Positions 50,090 to 58,375 of a stretch of 64,000 nucleotides of DNA are shown piece after piece. The stretch is taken from positions 2,996,017 to 3,060,016 of the forward strand of contig CAWAGG010000006.1 in NCBI GenBank assembly GCA_963781595.1, given 5' to 3'. Below the pieces are notes generated by a model, which did no database searches, had not been told where the DNA came from, and was given only the letters and a program-made list of their open reading frames with translations. The DNA comes from JBEDUK01 sp963781595. GTDB lineage: Bacteria; Actinomycetota; UBA4738. The position numbers were made by a program, and so were the translations under genes. Each line of letters begins with the position of its first letter. Position 1 is the stretch's first letter.

Positions 50090-50899
50090 TCACGAAACGC
50101 CGAGACGCTCGCGCGCGACCTCGAGCTGGCGCTTCACCGTCCCGTCGTACACCTCATCGCCGATCCGCACGGACAGCGACCCGACCACCTGCGGGTCGAC
50201 CTCGACCTGCAGGTCGACCGGCTTGCCCGCGATCCGACCGAACGCCTCGGCGAGCCGCGCCCGCTGGCTCTCGTCCAGCTCAACGGCGCTGGTGACCTCG
50301 GCGACCAGACGGTCCCGCCGGGCGGCGGCGTCGGCGACCGTCCGCTCGACCAACCTCGGTAGGTGCCGCGCGAGGTCGCGGGCGACCCAGTGCTGGATCA
50401 ACGCGAACGCGCGCGGGTCCATGCGTCCGTCGAGGAGCTCGGCGACCACCGCAAGCTTGCGCTCCGACGGCAGGGCCGGATCGGTCAGCGCGGAGCGGAG
50501 CCCATGGTCCCGCTCGACCAGGCGCGCGAACCGGAAGAGCTGCGCCTCCACGTCCGGCAACGTCCCCACCTCGTCGGCCACGTCCATCAGCGCCTGCGCG
50601 CCGACCCCCTCGGTGACCCCGACGACTTCGTGGCCCTTCAGACGCTGGCTCGCGATCGCAGCGAGCGCACCGGTGGCCGCCGAGGAGACATGTTCGCCGA
50701 ACAGATCGTCGAGGAGCGTCACCTTGCGCCGCTGCTCGACCGACGGGTCGGTCAGCACGGACCGGAGCTGCGGCTGGCGATCGAGGAGGGTCGCGAGCGC
50801 GAGCAGCTCCTCGGCCACCCGCTGGCGCGCGTCGGGCGAAGGCAGCCGGCCGAGCAGCTCGCCGACGGAGTCACGCACGGCGCCGCTAGCCCTCGCCAC
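50090..50899 (-). CDS. atpH: ATP synthase F1 delta subunit
   Basis: 269 residues, the OSCP-type stator protein: helical N-terminus (LLALATLLDRQPQLRSVLTD), VEQRRKVTLLDDLFG and C-terminal VTSAVELDESQRARLAEAFG ... GSLSVRIGDEVYDGTVKRQL. Length is the long actinobacterial form, without fusion to AtpF as in Mycobacterium. GTG 50899 overlaps atpF by 14 bases. Confidence 0.95.
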   Translation of the reverse strand: MARASGAVRDSVGELLGRLPSPDARQRVAEELLALATLLDRQPQLRSVLTDPSVEQRRKVTLLDDLFGEHVSSAATGALAAIASQRLKGHEVVGVTEGVGAQALMDVADEVGTLPDVEAQLFRFARLVERDHGLRSALTDPALPSERKLAVVAELLDGRMDPRAFALIQHWVARDLARHLPRLVERTVADAAARRDRLVAEVTSAVELDESQRARLAEAFGRIAGKPVDLQVEVDPQVVGSLSVRIGDEVYDGTVKRQLEVARERLGVS

Positions 50900-51413
50900 C
50901 AGGTCCGACCTCCTCGATGTAACGGTCGATCAGTCGACGGTGCCGGTCGTCGTTCATCGATTCCCCGATCACCCGGCCGGCGAGGTCCAGCGCAAGGCCG
51001 GCCGCCTGGCCGCGGATCTCGGAGACTGCACGGTTCCGCTCGGCCCGGATCTCCTCCTGCGCTCGCTCGACGACGCGGTTCGCGTCCTCCTGCGCCTTCG
51101 CGAACAGGTCCCGGCGGACCTGTTCGGCGTTCTTCCGGGCCTCCTCCATGATGCGGGTGGACTCCTCGCGGGCGGCGGCAAGCTGCGCCCGGTAGTCGGC
51201 GAGGACCCGGGCAGCGTCCTGGCGGTCGTGTTCCGCCTGCTCGAGGTCGCCCTGGATCTTGCCCGTCCTCTCCTTCAGGGCCTGGTTCATCCGGGGGAAG
51301 ACCAGCCTCCAGAGGAGGACGAACAGGATCACGAACGCGACCGTGCCCCAGATCAGCTCGTTCGTCGCGGGCAGGATCGGGTTGTTCTCCGAGAGCACCA
51401 TGGCTCCAACCAC
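50886..51413 (-). CDS. atpF: ATP synthase Fo b subunit
   Basis: 175 residues: one N-terminal span (LIWGTVAFVILFVLLWRLVF) and a long charged coiled coil (KERTGKIQGDLEQAEHDRQD ... RAQEEIRAERNRAVSEIRGQ). It is the peripheral stalk. GTG 51413 has GAGG eight bases upstream; ATG 51401 is the alternative. Between atpE and atpH. Confidence 0.95.
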   Translation of the reverse strand: MVGAMVLSENNPILPATNELIWGTVAFVILFVLLWRLVFPRMNQALKERTGKIQGDLEQAEHDRQDAARVLADYRAQLAAAREESTRIMEEARKNAEQVRRDLFAKAQEDANRVVERAQEEIRAERNRAVSEIRGQAAGLALDLAGRVIGESMNDDRHRRLIDRYIEEVGPGGEG

Positions 51414-51429
51414 GGCGGCGCCTCGCTCC

Positions 51430-51675
51430 CTACTTGATGAAGGCGAGGACGAAGCCGAACAGCGCCAGCGCCTCGACGAACGCGATACCGATGAACATCG
51501 TCGTTCGAACGAGGTTGGCGGCTTCGGGCTGCCGCGCCATGGACTCGACCGACTTGCCGACCAGGAACCCGATGCCGATCCCGGGCCCGATCGCGGCGAC
51601 GCCGTACCCGATCACGGACAGGCTCCCGCTCACGGCGGCGATCATCACCGGGAGCATCGCGACGAGGTGCACCAT
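51430..51675 (-). CDS. atpE: ATP synthase Fo c subunit
   Basis: 81 residues, two spans. The glycine-rich first helix is GYGVAAIGPGIGIGFLVG. The ion-carrying Glu68 is in FIGIAFVEALALFGF. No extra polar ligand set for sodium is apparent around the glutamate, so proton coupling is expected. The polar loop is MARQPEA. Fits the usual c-ring subunit length. Confidence 0.97.
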   Translation of the reverse strand: MVHLVAMLPVMIAAVSGSLSVIGYGVAAIGPGIGIGFLVGKSVESMARQPEAANLVRTTMFIGIAFVEALALFGFVLAFIK

Positions 51676-51705
51676 GTGGTCCTCTCCCCTCTCTCGTTCC
51701 CTGGA

Positions 51706-52506
51706 TCAGTGCGCCGGTTCGAGCGAGCCGGCGAGGTAGACGGCGGTCAGGATCGTGAAGATGTACGCCTGCAGCAGCGCGACGAACAGCTCGTAGCCCG
51801 TGAGCGCGAGCCCGAGCGCGAACGACGCGAGGCCGAAGACGGCGGTCTGCGCCACGACGATGAGGTACGCGGTGCCGCCGAAGAAGATCGCGAGCAGCAG
51901 GTGCCCGGCGATCATGTTCGCCAGCAGACGAACGGACAGCGTGACCGGGCGGATCAGGAACACCGAGACGAACTCGATCGGTGTGAGCAGGATGTAGATG
52001 GGCCACGGGATCCCCGGAGGGAACAGCACGCCCTTGAAGTAGTGCCCGAGGCCCTGGGTCCGGATCCCGACGGCGATGAAGAGCACCCAGGTCAGGATCG
52101 CGAGGAAAGCAGGGATCGCCATCCGGCTCGTGGCCGGGAACTGGATGAACGGGATGATCCCGAAGACGTTCGTGAGGAACACGAACACGAACAACGTCAC
52201 GAGGTACGGCAGGAAGGTGAGGCCCGCAGGCCCGATCACCTCAAGGATGATCTGGTTCCGCACGAAGTCGACCGCGACCTCCATGAGGTTCTGCAGGCCG
52301 GTCGGCACGATCTTCGGCTTACGGAACGCGAAGTAGAACAGGAGGAAGACCGTCAGGGCGCCGAGGAAGTACAGGAGCACGACCTTGTTGATGCATGCGG
52401 TGTTCCCGAAGACGCGCCAGATGCAGGGCCACTTGAACTCGTCGACCCCGGGTGCCTCGAACCCGGCGCGGGGCTCTGCCAACATCGACGCGACGGCCGC
52501 GAGCAT
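51706..52506 (-). CDS. atpB: ATP synthase Fo a subunit
   Basis: 266 residues with six or so spans. The essential arginine lies in TLSVRLLANMIAGHLLL and the partner region is GYELFVALLQAYIFTILTAVYL. The N-terminus has FEAPGVDEFKWPCIWRVFG. ATG 52506 overlaps the atpI-like stop, as expected in this operon. Confidence 0.96.
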   Translation of the reverse strand: MLAAVASMLAEPRAGFEAPGVDEFKWPCIWRVFGNTACINKVVLLYFLGALTVFLLFYFAFRKPKIVPTGLQNLMEVAVDFVRNQIILEVIGPAGLTFLPYLVTLFVFVFLTNVFGIIPFIQFPATSRMAIPAFLAILTWVLFIAVGIRTQGLGHYFKGVLFPPGIPWPIYILLTPIEFVSVFLIRPVTLSVRLLANMIAGHLLLAIFFGGTAYLIVVAQTAVFGLASFALGLALTGYELFVALLQAYIFTILTAVYLAGSLEPAH

Positions 52507-52955
52507 CAGCGGTTGCCCCCGTCGGCGACGCTCGCCGGCCCGTCCTGCAACCCGAGCACCAGCCCCTGCCCACGGCCCTTGAGCACGGACGCCGACTCGT
52601 AGAGCAGCAGCGTCAGCGTGCCGGGCACGACGGCCAGGCCGAACGCCAAGGGCGAGAACCACGGCAGCGTGTTCAGGGCGAACATCAGCCCGAGGATCAC
52701 GCCGAGCCGGAGGACGAACCCGCCGAGCGCGACGACCTGGACCGCCGTCAAGGAGATGTCCGCCGCCCACGCGAGGGAGTACCCGGCGGCCGAGAAGTTC
52801 AGGACCGCCACCGCGATCCCGAGCGCGGCCGACACCCCGACGCCTGGCCCGCCGACCGCCGTGCCGATGGCAGCCGCCAGCGCGGTCGCCACGATCCCCG
52901 GCACGATGGCCCTGCGGACCATCCTGCGTTCCGGCCGCTCGTCAGCTTCTGCCAT
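52506..52955 (-). CDS. ATP synthase subunit I-like membrane protein
   Basis: 149 residues with four spans (IVPGIVATALAAAIGTAVGG, AALGIAVAVLNFSAAGYSLA, ALGGFVLRLGVILGLMFAL, PLAFGLAVVPGTLTLLLYES). It sits directly before atpB, where AtpI-type proteins that help assemble the c-ring are encoded. ATG 52955 overlaps the preceding small gene by 14 bases. Identity rests mainly on topology and position. Confidence 0.78.
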   Translation of the reverse strand: MAEADERPERRMVRRAIVPGIVATALAAAIGTAVGGPGVGVSAALGIAVAVLNFSAAGYSLAWAADISLTAVQVVALGGFVLRLGVILGLMFALNTLPWFSPLAFGLAVVPGTLTLLLYESASVLKGRGQGLVLGLQDGPASVADGGNR

Positions 52956-53157
52956 ATCTCACGTAGATGAGGTAGAAGGCCCCCGATGCACCGAGGACCG
53001 CTCCGATCGCTGTGCACACGCCGTGCAACCCGAGCCAGCGATCGAGCACGAACCCGATGCCTCCCCATACCAGGACCCCGGCGAGCAGCGTCCCGATGAT
53101 GGACCAGGCCATACCTTCGCCGCCCGACGGACCCCCGCGGCCCGGTTCCGTGGCCAT
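52942..53157 (-). CDS. AtpZ/AtpI-family small membrane protein
   Basis: 71 residues: a glycine-rich start, then two spans (AWSIIGTLLAGVLVWGGIGF and CTAIGAVLGASGAFYLIYVR) with VLDRWLGLHG between. This is the AtpZ-type hairpin, with a conserved GxGxxxD-like turn. In other bacteria AtpZ and AtpI form a complex that helps assemble F-type ATP synthase. Start ATG 53157. First gene of the atp operon proper. Confidence 0.85.
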   Translation of the reverse strand: MATEPGRGGPSGGEGMAWSIIGTLLAGVLVWGGIGFVLDRWLGLHGVCTAIGAVLGASGAFYLIYVRYGRS

Positions 53158-53213
53158 GGGGCCCGAAGTATAGCAATCGAAGGTCGGCCCGCCGGACGCC
53201 GGTTCCGGCCGGC

Positions 53214-54347
53214 TCACGCCCCTTCCGCCTGGGCCTCCGCGTGGCCCTTGCGCACCGCTCGGATCACGCGCGGGATCACGGTCACGGCGATCACCAGCGC
53301 GGCGAAGGCGACGACGAACACGATCGTCGCGCGGTTGCGCGCGTACGTGATCGCGAGCGTCGCGCCGGCGATGACCGCCGACCACAGGTACATGAGCAGC
53401 ACCGCCTGCCGGTGCGAATGGCCGATCTCGAGCAGCTGGTGGTGGATGTGCTCCTTGTCGGGCGCGTACCACTTGCGACGGCGACGGAGCCGCCGGATCA
53501 CGGCCAGCAGCACGTCCATCAGGGGCAGCGCCAGCACCAGGATCGGGATCAGCACGGGGATCGCGAACGCGGCGGCGTCGTGGCCCGTGATCCCGACCGC
53601 CGAGGTCTCCTCCGTGTGCCCGACCCCCGTGATCGTCGCCGCCGCGAGCAGCAGGCCGAGCAACATCGAGCCGGTGTCGCCCATGATGATCCTCGCCGGA
53701 TGGAAGTTGTGCGGGAGGAACCCCGCGGCCGCTCCGGCGGCCAGCGCCGAGACCAGGGGCGCGGTCGCCGCGACCTCACCGAACATCGGGGGCGAGTTGT
53801 ACGCGTAGACGAAGAACGCGACCGCCGCGATGACCACGATGCCGGCGGCCAAGCCGTCCAGCCCGTCCACCAGGTTCACGGCGTTGACCACGACCAGCAC
53901 GTACGCGATCGTGAGCGGGACGGCGAGGTCCGAGCCCAGCAAGATCGTTCCCTGGGTCGGGAAATAGAACGAGAGCAGGACCACGCCGCTCAGCACGAGG
54001 ACGCCCGCCGCCAGCACCTGACCGGCGACCTTGGCGGGAGCCGAGATCGTACGGAGGTCGTCGACCACGCCGACCGCCGCGATCACCAGCCCGGCGAGCA
54101 CGACGCCCTGGATCTCGGAGAAGCTGAAGAGCCCGTGGAGCGCCGGGGTCCAGTAGGCCACGGCGACCCCCACGAGCAGCCCGGCTACCATCGCGAGGCC
54201 GCCCAGCGTGGGGATCGGTTCGGGATGCACCGTCCGCGTGGAGGGCTCCACGATCGCGCCGATCCTGCGCGCGAAGCGGCGCACCAGCGGGGTCACGACG
54301 AACACGGTGCCGGCCGTCGCGAGGAAGACCCCGAGGTATGGAAGCAC
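53214..54347 (-). CDS. MraY/WecA-family undecaprenyl-phosphate sugar-1-phosphate transferase
   Basis: 377 residues, about eleven spans. Catalytic motifs: AVGVVDDLRTISAPAKV, NAVNLVDGLDGLAAG, HPARIIMGDTGSMLLG and the carbohydrate loop APDKEHIHHQLLEIGHSHRQ. The HIHHQ form points to the WecA/TagO group, not MraY. It starts glycan assembly on the lipid carrier; mycobacterial Rfe/WecA lies in the same place before the atp genes and begins arabinogalactan. ATG 54347 is four bases after the glyA fusion stop. Confidence 0.92.
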   Translation of the reverse strand: MLPYLGVFLATAGTVFVVTPLVRRFARRIGAIVEPSTRTVHPEPIPTLGGLAMVAGLLVGVAVAYWTPALHGLFSFSEIQGVVLAGLVIAAVGVVDDLRTISAPAKVAGQVLAAGVLVLSGVVLLSFYFPTQGTILLGSDLAVPLTIAYVLVVVNAVNLVDGLDGLAAGIVVIAAVAFFVYAYNSPPMFGEVAATAPLVSALAAGAAAGFLPHNFHPARIIMGDTGSMLLGLLLAAATITGVGHTEETSAVGITGHDAAAFAIPVLIPILVLALPLMDVLLAVIRRLRRRRKWYAPDKEHIHHQLLEIGHSHRQAVLLMYLWSAVIAGATLAITYARNRATIVFVVAFAALVIAVTVIPRVIRAVRKGHAEAQAEGA

Positions 54348-54351
54348 GACC

Positions 54352-56322
54352 CTAGTCCGGAGGAGGGGTACCGGCCGGTTCCGCGGCGCCGACGACGCCC
54401 GAGGTGTCCGGGGCGTCGGGGTACGGCCGGAACCGGGACATCAGATCGCGGACCGACGCCAGGGCGCTCGCGCGAACCTGCTCGTCGCCCGGGTTCCGCA
54501 GGACCTCGCCGATCGTTCGGCCCACCTCGCGCATCTCGGGCTCGTCCATCCCGAGCGTCGCCGGTCCCGGCGTGCCCACCCGGATCCCGGACGCCGTCGA
54601 CGGCGGGAGCGGGTCGAACGGGATCGCGTTCTTGTTCAGCGCGATGCCGACCTCCTCGCACAGGCGCTCGGCGTCGGCGCCGTTCATGCCGATCGGCTGC
54701 AGATCCACGAGCGCGAGGTGCGAGTCGGTCCCGCCGCTGACGAGCCGCAGGCCCTCGTCCGCGAGGGCGGCCGCGAGCGCGCGCGCCGTTCGGATCGTGC
54801 GCTCCGCGTACTCGGCGAACTCGGGCTGCATCGCCTCGTGCAGGGCGACGGCCTTCGCCGCGATCGCCGATCCGAGCGGGCCACCCTGCATCATCGGGAA
54901 GACGGCCTTGTCGATCGCCTTCGCGTGCTCCTCGCGGCACAGGATGATCGCGCCGCGCGGCCCGCGGAGCGTCTTGTGGGTCGTGAACGTGACCACGTCG
55001 GCGTACGGAACGGGCGACGGGTACGCGCCGCCCGCGACCATGCCGATGAAATGCGACGCGTCGACCATGAACAGCGCTCCCACCTCGTCGGCGACCTGCC
55101 GGAACGCGGCGAAATCGATCGCGCGCGGGTACGCGGTGAACCCGGCGAGGATGATCCGGGGCCGGTGCTCGAGCGCCAGGTCGCGCACCCGGTCCATGTC
55201 GATCGTCTCGGTGTCCTTGTCGACCTCGTAGCCCACGAAGTCGAACCACTTCCCGCTCACGTTGACGGGCGAGCCGTGGGTGAGGTGGCCGCCGTGCGCG
55301 AGGACCAGCCCCAGGACCTTGCGCGTCTCGTCCTTCGGATCGAGGAACGCGCCGTACACGGCGAGGTTCGCGTTCGCGCCTGCGTGCGGCTGCACGTTCG
55401 CGTGATCGGCGCCGAACAGCGCCGTCGCGCGCTCGATCGCCAGGGTCTCGACGACGTCGATGTACTCGCAGCCCCCGTAGTAGCGGCGTCCGGGGTAGCC
55501 CTCCGCGTACTTGTCGTTGAACGTCGAGGCGAGCGCCGCGAGGACGGCCGGACTCGCGTAGTTCTCGGAGGCGATCAGGCGGAGCATCGAACGTTCGCGC
55601 TCGACCTCGTTCGCCATCGCGCCCGCGACCTCGGGGTCCTCGTCGACGAGCGCCTCCCAGTCGGCGACGAACCCGGGCGTCTGCGCGCGGGTGGCGCCGT
55701 CGAACGACCCGAGGGACGCCGGATCCGGAGCGAGGCCGGCGTCCCATCCCTCGGGGAACACCTGGTCGATCAGCCGGTCCGTCAGCTGCTGCAGCTCCCA
55801 GGCCACCGCGCGGAACGCCTCGAGCCCAAGGCCGAGCGGGTCGGCGATGTCGGCGTCCGGCGGTGGAGCGGCCGATCCGTCCAGACGCCGCCGATCCGCG
55901 GACGCAGCCGCCGAACGGATCCGATCGAGGGTGGCGTCCGTGGCCGGCCCGTCCGACGATCCGGCATCGCCAAGCAGACTTACCAATTCCTTGAGCGTGA
56001 ACGTCCGGTCGGCGACCTGCGGCGCGAGCCGGTCGACGATGTCCGCCTGCTCCTCGGTCATCGTGATCACCAGGTCGGCGGCCATGGCCTGTTCCGCGTG
56101 GAACCGGCGGGCGACGTGGTCAGAGATGTCGATCCCGAGCTCCGCCATCGCCTGGATCGCCTCGGGCACCGCGGGCGCACGCTCCAGTCCGGCGACGCCG
56201 GAGGACGTGACCTGGACCCCTTCGATGCCCAGCTCGTACAGCCGGTCGCGCAGCAGGCCTTCGGCCATCGGCGAGCGGCAGATGTTCCCGGTGCAGATCA
56301 GCAGGACGGACGACATCGGCAC
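54352..56322 (-). CDS. glyA: Low-molecular-weight phosphatase fused to serine hydroxymethyltransferase
   Basis: One uninterrupted 656-residue frame. Residues 1-185 are a complete LMW protein-tyrosine/arginine phosphatase: nucleophile loop Cys10-TGNICRS with Arg16, and general acid Asp161-Pro162 (DIADPLGLGLEAF). Residues about 220-656 are GlyA: MLRLIASENYASPAVLAAL, HGGHLTHGSPVN, VDASHFIGMVAGG and PLP lysine Lys450 in TFTTHKTLRGPRGA. GlyA makes glycine and methylene-tetrahydrofolate from serine. The DASH sequence replaces the usual DMAH. The two activities are normally encoded by separate neighbouring genes. GTG 56322 or ATG 56316 starts the phosphatase; tsaC ends one base before the GTG. Confidence 0.9.
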   Translation of the reverse strand: MPMSSVLLICTGNICRSPMAEGLLRDRLYELGIEGVQVTSSGVAGLERAPAVPEAIQAMAELGIDISDHVARRFHAEQAMAADLVITMTEEQADIVDRLAPQVADRTFTLKELVSLLGDAGSSDGPATDATLDRIRSAAASADRRRLDGSAAPPPDADIADPLGLGLEAFRAVAWELQQLTDRLIDQVFPEGWDAGLAPDPASLGSFDGATRAQTPGFVADWEALVDEDPEVAGAMANEVERERSMLRLIASENYASPAVLAALASTFNDKYAEGYPGRRYYGGCEYIDVVETLAIERATALFGADHANVQPHAGANANLAVYGAFLDPKDETRKVLGLVLAHGGHLTHGSPVNVSGKWFDFVGYEVDKDTETIDMDRVRDLALEHRPRIILAGFTAYPRAIDFAAFRQVADEVGALFMVDASHFIGMVAGGAYPSPVPYADVVTFTTHKTLRGPRGAIILCREEHAKAIDKAVFPMMQGGPLGSAIAAKAVALHEAMQPEFAEYAERTIRTARALAAALADEGLRLVSGGTDSHLALVDLQPIGMNGADAERLCEEVGIALNKNAIPFDPLPPSTASGIRVGTPGPATLGMDEPEMREVGRTIGEVLRNPGDEQVRASALASVRDLMSRFRPYPDAPDTSGVVGAAEPAGTPPPD

Positions 56323-56323
56323 G

Positions 56324-57004
56324 TCAGTCTACCGAGTGGCCCGCGGCGCGCCGACCGACGCCCCCGGTTAGGGCGGCCCGGATCGCCGCCTCGTCGACCG
56401 CTCCCGGACGGATCACGTGCGGCATGCCCGATGTGAGTTCGACGACGGTGGAAACGGCGCCGGTGGAGGCGGGCCGTTCCGCGACGTCGATCAGGAACAC
56501 GTCGACCGAAGCGCCGAACGCCTCCCGGAGTTCGTCCCCGGCCATCGCCGGGGGTGAGCCGGACACGTTCGCGCTGCTGACGGCGAGCGGCCCGGCCCCC
56601 ACGAGGATCGCCGACGCCACCCGATGGTCGGGCACGCGGAGCGCGATCGTGTCGGATCGATCGCCGAGCGCCCACGACAGGGAGCGGTCGCTCCGTCGCA
56701 GCACCATCGTCAGCGGGCCCGGCCAGAACGCGGTGGCGAGCGCGCGCACCCCCGCCACGGGCCGCGCGAGCGCCAACGCATCGTCGGTCGTCGCCGCCAT
56801 GACGGGCAGCCCGAGTTCCGGGGAACGGTGTTTCGCCTCGAACAGGCGAGCGGTCGCGTCCGGGTCGTCGGCGCGAGAAGCGATCCCGTAGACGGTTTCC
56901 GTCGGGAAGACGACCAGCCGGCCCGCGCGCAGGGCGTCCACGGCAGCCCGCACCGCGATGGGATCGGCGTGCGGCGCTGGCCTCAGCTCGAAGATCGCTG
57001 GCAT
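56324..57004 (-). CDS. tsaC: Threonylcarbamoyl-AMP synthase (Sua5/YrdC/YwlC)
   Basis: 226 residues: LRAGRLVVFPTETVYGIASR, FEAKHRSPELGLPVMAA, FWPGPLTMVLRR, TIALRVPDHRVAS and AVSSANVSGSPPA, the complete YrdC domain. It makes the threonylcarbamoyl-AMP needed for t6A at tRNA position 37. No C-terminal Sua5 domain. ATG 57004 matches the family start. It is followed by the phosphatase-GlyA fusion; threonine and glycine metabolism thus sit together, though this order is common in Actinomycetota. Confidence 0.95.
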   Translation of the reverse strand: MPAIFELRPAPHADPIAVRAAVDALRAGRLVVFPTETVYGIASRADDPDATARLFEAKHRSPELGLPVMAATTDDALALARPVAGVRALATAFWPGPLTMVLRRSDRSLSWALGDRSDTIALRVPDHRVASAILVGAGPLAVSSANVSGSPPAMAGDELREAFGASVDVFLIDVAERPASTGAVSTVVELTSGMPHVIRPGAVDEAAIRAALTGGVGRRAAGHSVD

Positions 57005-57073
57005 CTGACCGGTTTGTGTTCGGCGACGTCGTGAGCATACGCTGCCCGGATCGCCCCGCCCCAAGGGGGAGAG

Positions 57074-57289
57074 ATGCCCGCCACGCGAGAGCAGTTCCGC
57101 GACCCGCGACGACCGCGTCCGTCGGCTCCGCTACGGACGGCGGTGTTGGCCGTCGTCGTGCTCTCGCTCCTGTCCAGCCGAGGTGGCGGCGTCCCGCCTG
57201 CCGGTCCCGCGTCGCCCAGCCTCTCGGTCCATCACGTCGTGCCGACGGCCCCCGCCGATCGGTCGTTCGCCTCGACGTTCCGGCGCTGA
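57074..57289 (+). CDS. Possible 71-residue exported peptide
   Basis: Low confidence. ATG 57074 is preceded by a good purine-rich site (AAGGGGGAGAG). The product has a basic N-terminus, a hydrophobic segment (LRTAVLAVVVLSLLSSRGGG) and a Pro/Ser-rich tail. It lies opposite the main gene run, between tsaC and prmC, and its last 58 bases overlap the poorly conserved 3' end of prmC. No homologue is recognised. Confidence 0.35.
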   Translation: MPATREQFRDPRRPRPSAPLRTAVLAVVVLSLLSSRGGGVPPAGPASPSLSVHHVVPTAPADRSFASTFRR

Positions 57290-58182
57290 GGCGCCGCCGC
57301 GGGCCGCCGGCCACGGACGACGCGGTCCCTCCCGGTGAGATCGGGCAGGACCTCGACGCCCTCCAACCCGGCCCGCTCGAGCATCGATCGCACCTCGGTT
57401 CCCTGGTCGTCGCCGATCTCGACCAGCAGCCACGCGCCGGGCCGTAGCCAGGTCGTGGCCGAGGCCGCGAGCCGCGCGTGCATGTCGGTGCCGCCCACCA
57501 GCGCCTCGTACGGATCGGCGCGCACGTCATCGGGCAGATCCCCGTACGCGTCCGGCCGCACGTACGGCGGATCGCTGACGATGAGGTCGAGCCGGCCTTC
57601 GAGGTCCCGCGTGAGCGGGTCCAGCAGGTCGCCCTCCAGCACGCTCACGCCGCCCAGCTCCAGCCCCCGGGCATTGGCGCGCGACAGTCGAACGGCGTGC
57701 GGATCGCGGTCCGTCGCGTACACGTGCGCGTCGGGGCGGGCATGCGCGATCGCCAGCGCGATCGCTCCGGTCCCGGTCCCGACGTCGACGACGTTCGGCC
57801 CCCCCGTCCCGCGGGCGCCGGCGGCGTCGCCGGACTCGAGCACCGCGAGCGCCGCGTCGACCAGCACCTCGGTCTCCGGACGCGGGACGAACACGCCGGG
57901 TTCGACGCGAAGCGTGAGGCCGAAGAACACCTGCTCGCCGGTGAGGTGCTGGAGCGGGATGCCGGTGCACCGCTGGCACAGCGCCCGGCCGAGCGCCTTC
58001 GCGGTCGCCGTATCCAACCCGACGCGTCGCGTGTAGAGCGCGACGCGGTCGACGCCCAGCAGGTGCATCAGGAGCGTTTCGACGTTCGCCCTGGGGCTCT
58101 CGACGCCGTGGCGTTCGAGGTACGCTGTCGAGCGCCGGATCACCTCGGGGATCGCCGGCCCGGACCCGGCGTCAGTCGTCAT
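57232..58182 (-). CDS. prmC: Release factor N5-glutamine methyltransferase
   Basis: 316 residues. The N-terminal substrate domain includes GIPLQHLTGEQVFFGLTLRV and VFVPRPETEVLVDAAL. The SAM domain has VVDVGTGTGAIALAIAHARP. The catalytic motif reads SDPPYV where PrmC normally has NPPY. It methylates the GGQ glutamine of RF1/RF2. ATG 58182 overlaps the prfA stop by 11 bases, the usual prfA-prmC coupling. About 20 residues after GRDRVVRGRRP are an unconserved tail. Confidence 0.93.
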   Translation of the reverse strand: MTTDAGSGPAIPEVIRRSTAYLERHGVESPRANVETLLMHLLGVDRVALYTRRVGLDTATAKALGRALCQRCTGIPLQHLTGEQVFFGLTLRVEPGVFVPRPETEVLVDAALAVLESGDAAGARGTGGPNVVDVGTGTGAIALAIAHARPDAHVYATDRDPHAVRLSRANARGLELGGVSVLEGDLLDPLTRDLEGRLDLIVSDPPYVRPDAYGDLPDDVRADPYEALVGGTDMHARLAASATTWLRPGAWLLVEIGDDQGTEVRSMLERAGLEGVEVLPDLTGRDRVVRGRRPAAAPQRRNVEANDRSAGAVGTT

Positions 58183-58370
58183 CGTCCGGTGGCGCCGAAC
58201 GTTCGCTGTCGAGGTCGTTCCCACCTGCGAGCTGACGGCGGCGTTCGTCTGCCATCAGCGCGTCGATCAGCGGATCGAGTTCGCCGCCCATCACCGCGGG
58301 GAGGTTGTGCACCGACAGACCCGGGATCCGATGGTCGGTCACGCGGTTCTGCGGGAAGTTGTGCTCGCTG
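58172..58370 (-). pseudogene. prfA: Peptide chain release factor 1, 3' fragment only (cut at the junction)
   Basis: Only the last ~65 codons remain: NFPQNRVTDHRI then GLSVHNLPAVMGGELDPLID and a C-terminal acidic tail ending DDD. An intact RF1 has about 355 residues and would include the PxT and GGQ motifs, which are absent. Upstream of the NFPQNR motif the expected IRTY is replaced by unrelated sequence belonging to a dipeptidase on the other strand. The loss coincides exactly with the junction, so the gene was probably intact in the source genome. Confidence 0.9.
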
Positions 58371-58375
58371 GGCGT
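58365..58375. other. Junction of two unrelated sequences
   Basis: Left of this point the minus strand encodes RF1; right of it the plus strand encodes the interior of an M19 dipeptidase. Both frames lose homology within a few bases of each other, neither has a start on the far side, and no transposase, repeat or att-like direct repeat flanks the point. This is what a chimeric contig join looks like. Confidence 0.82.
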
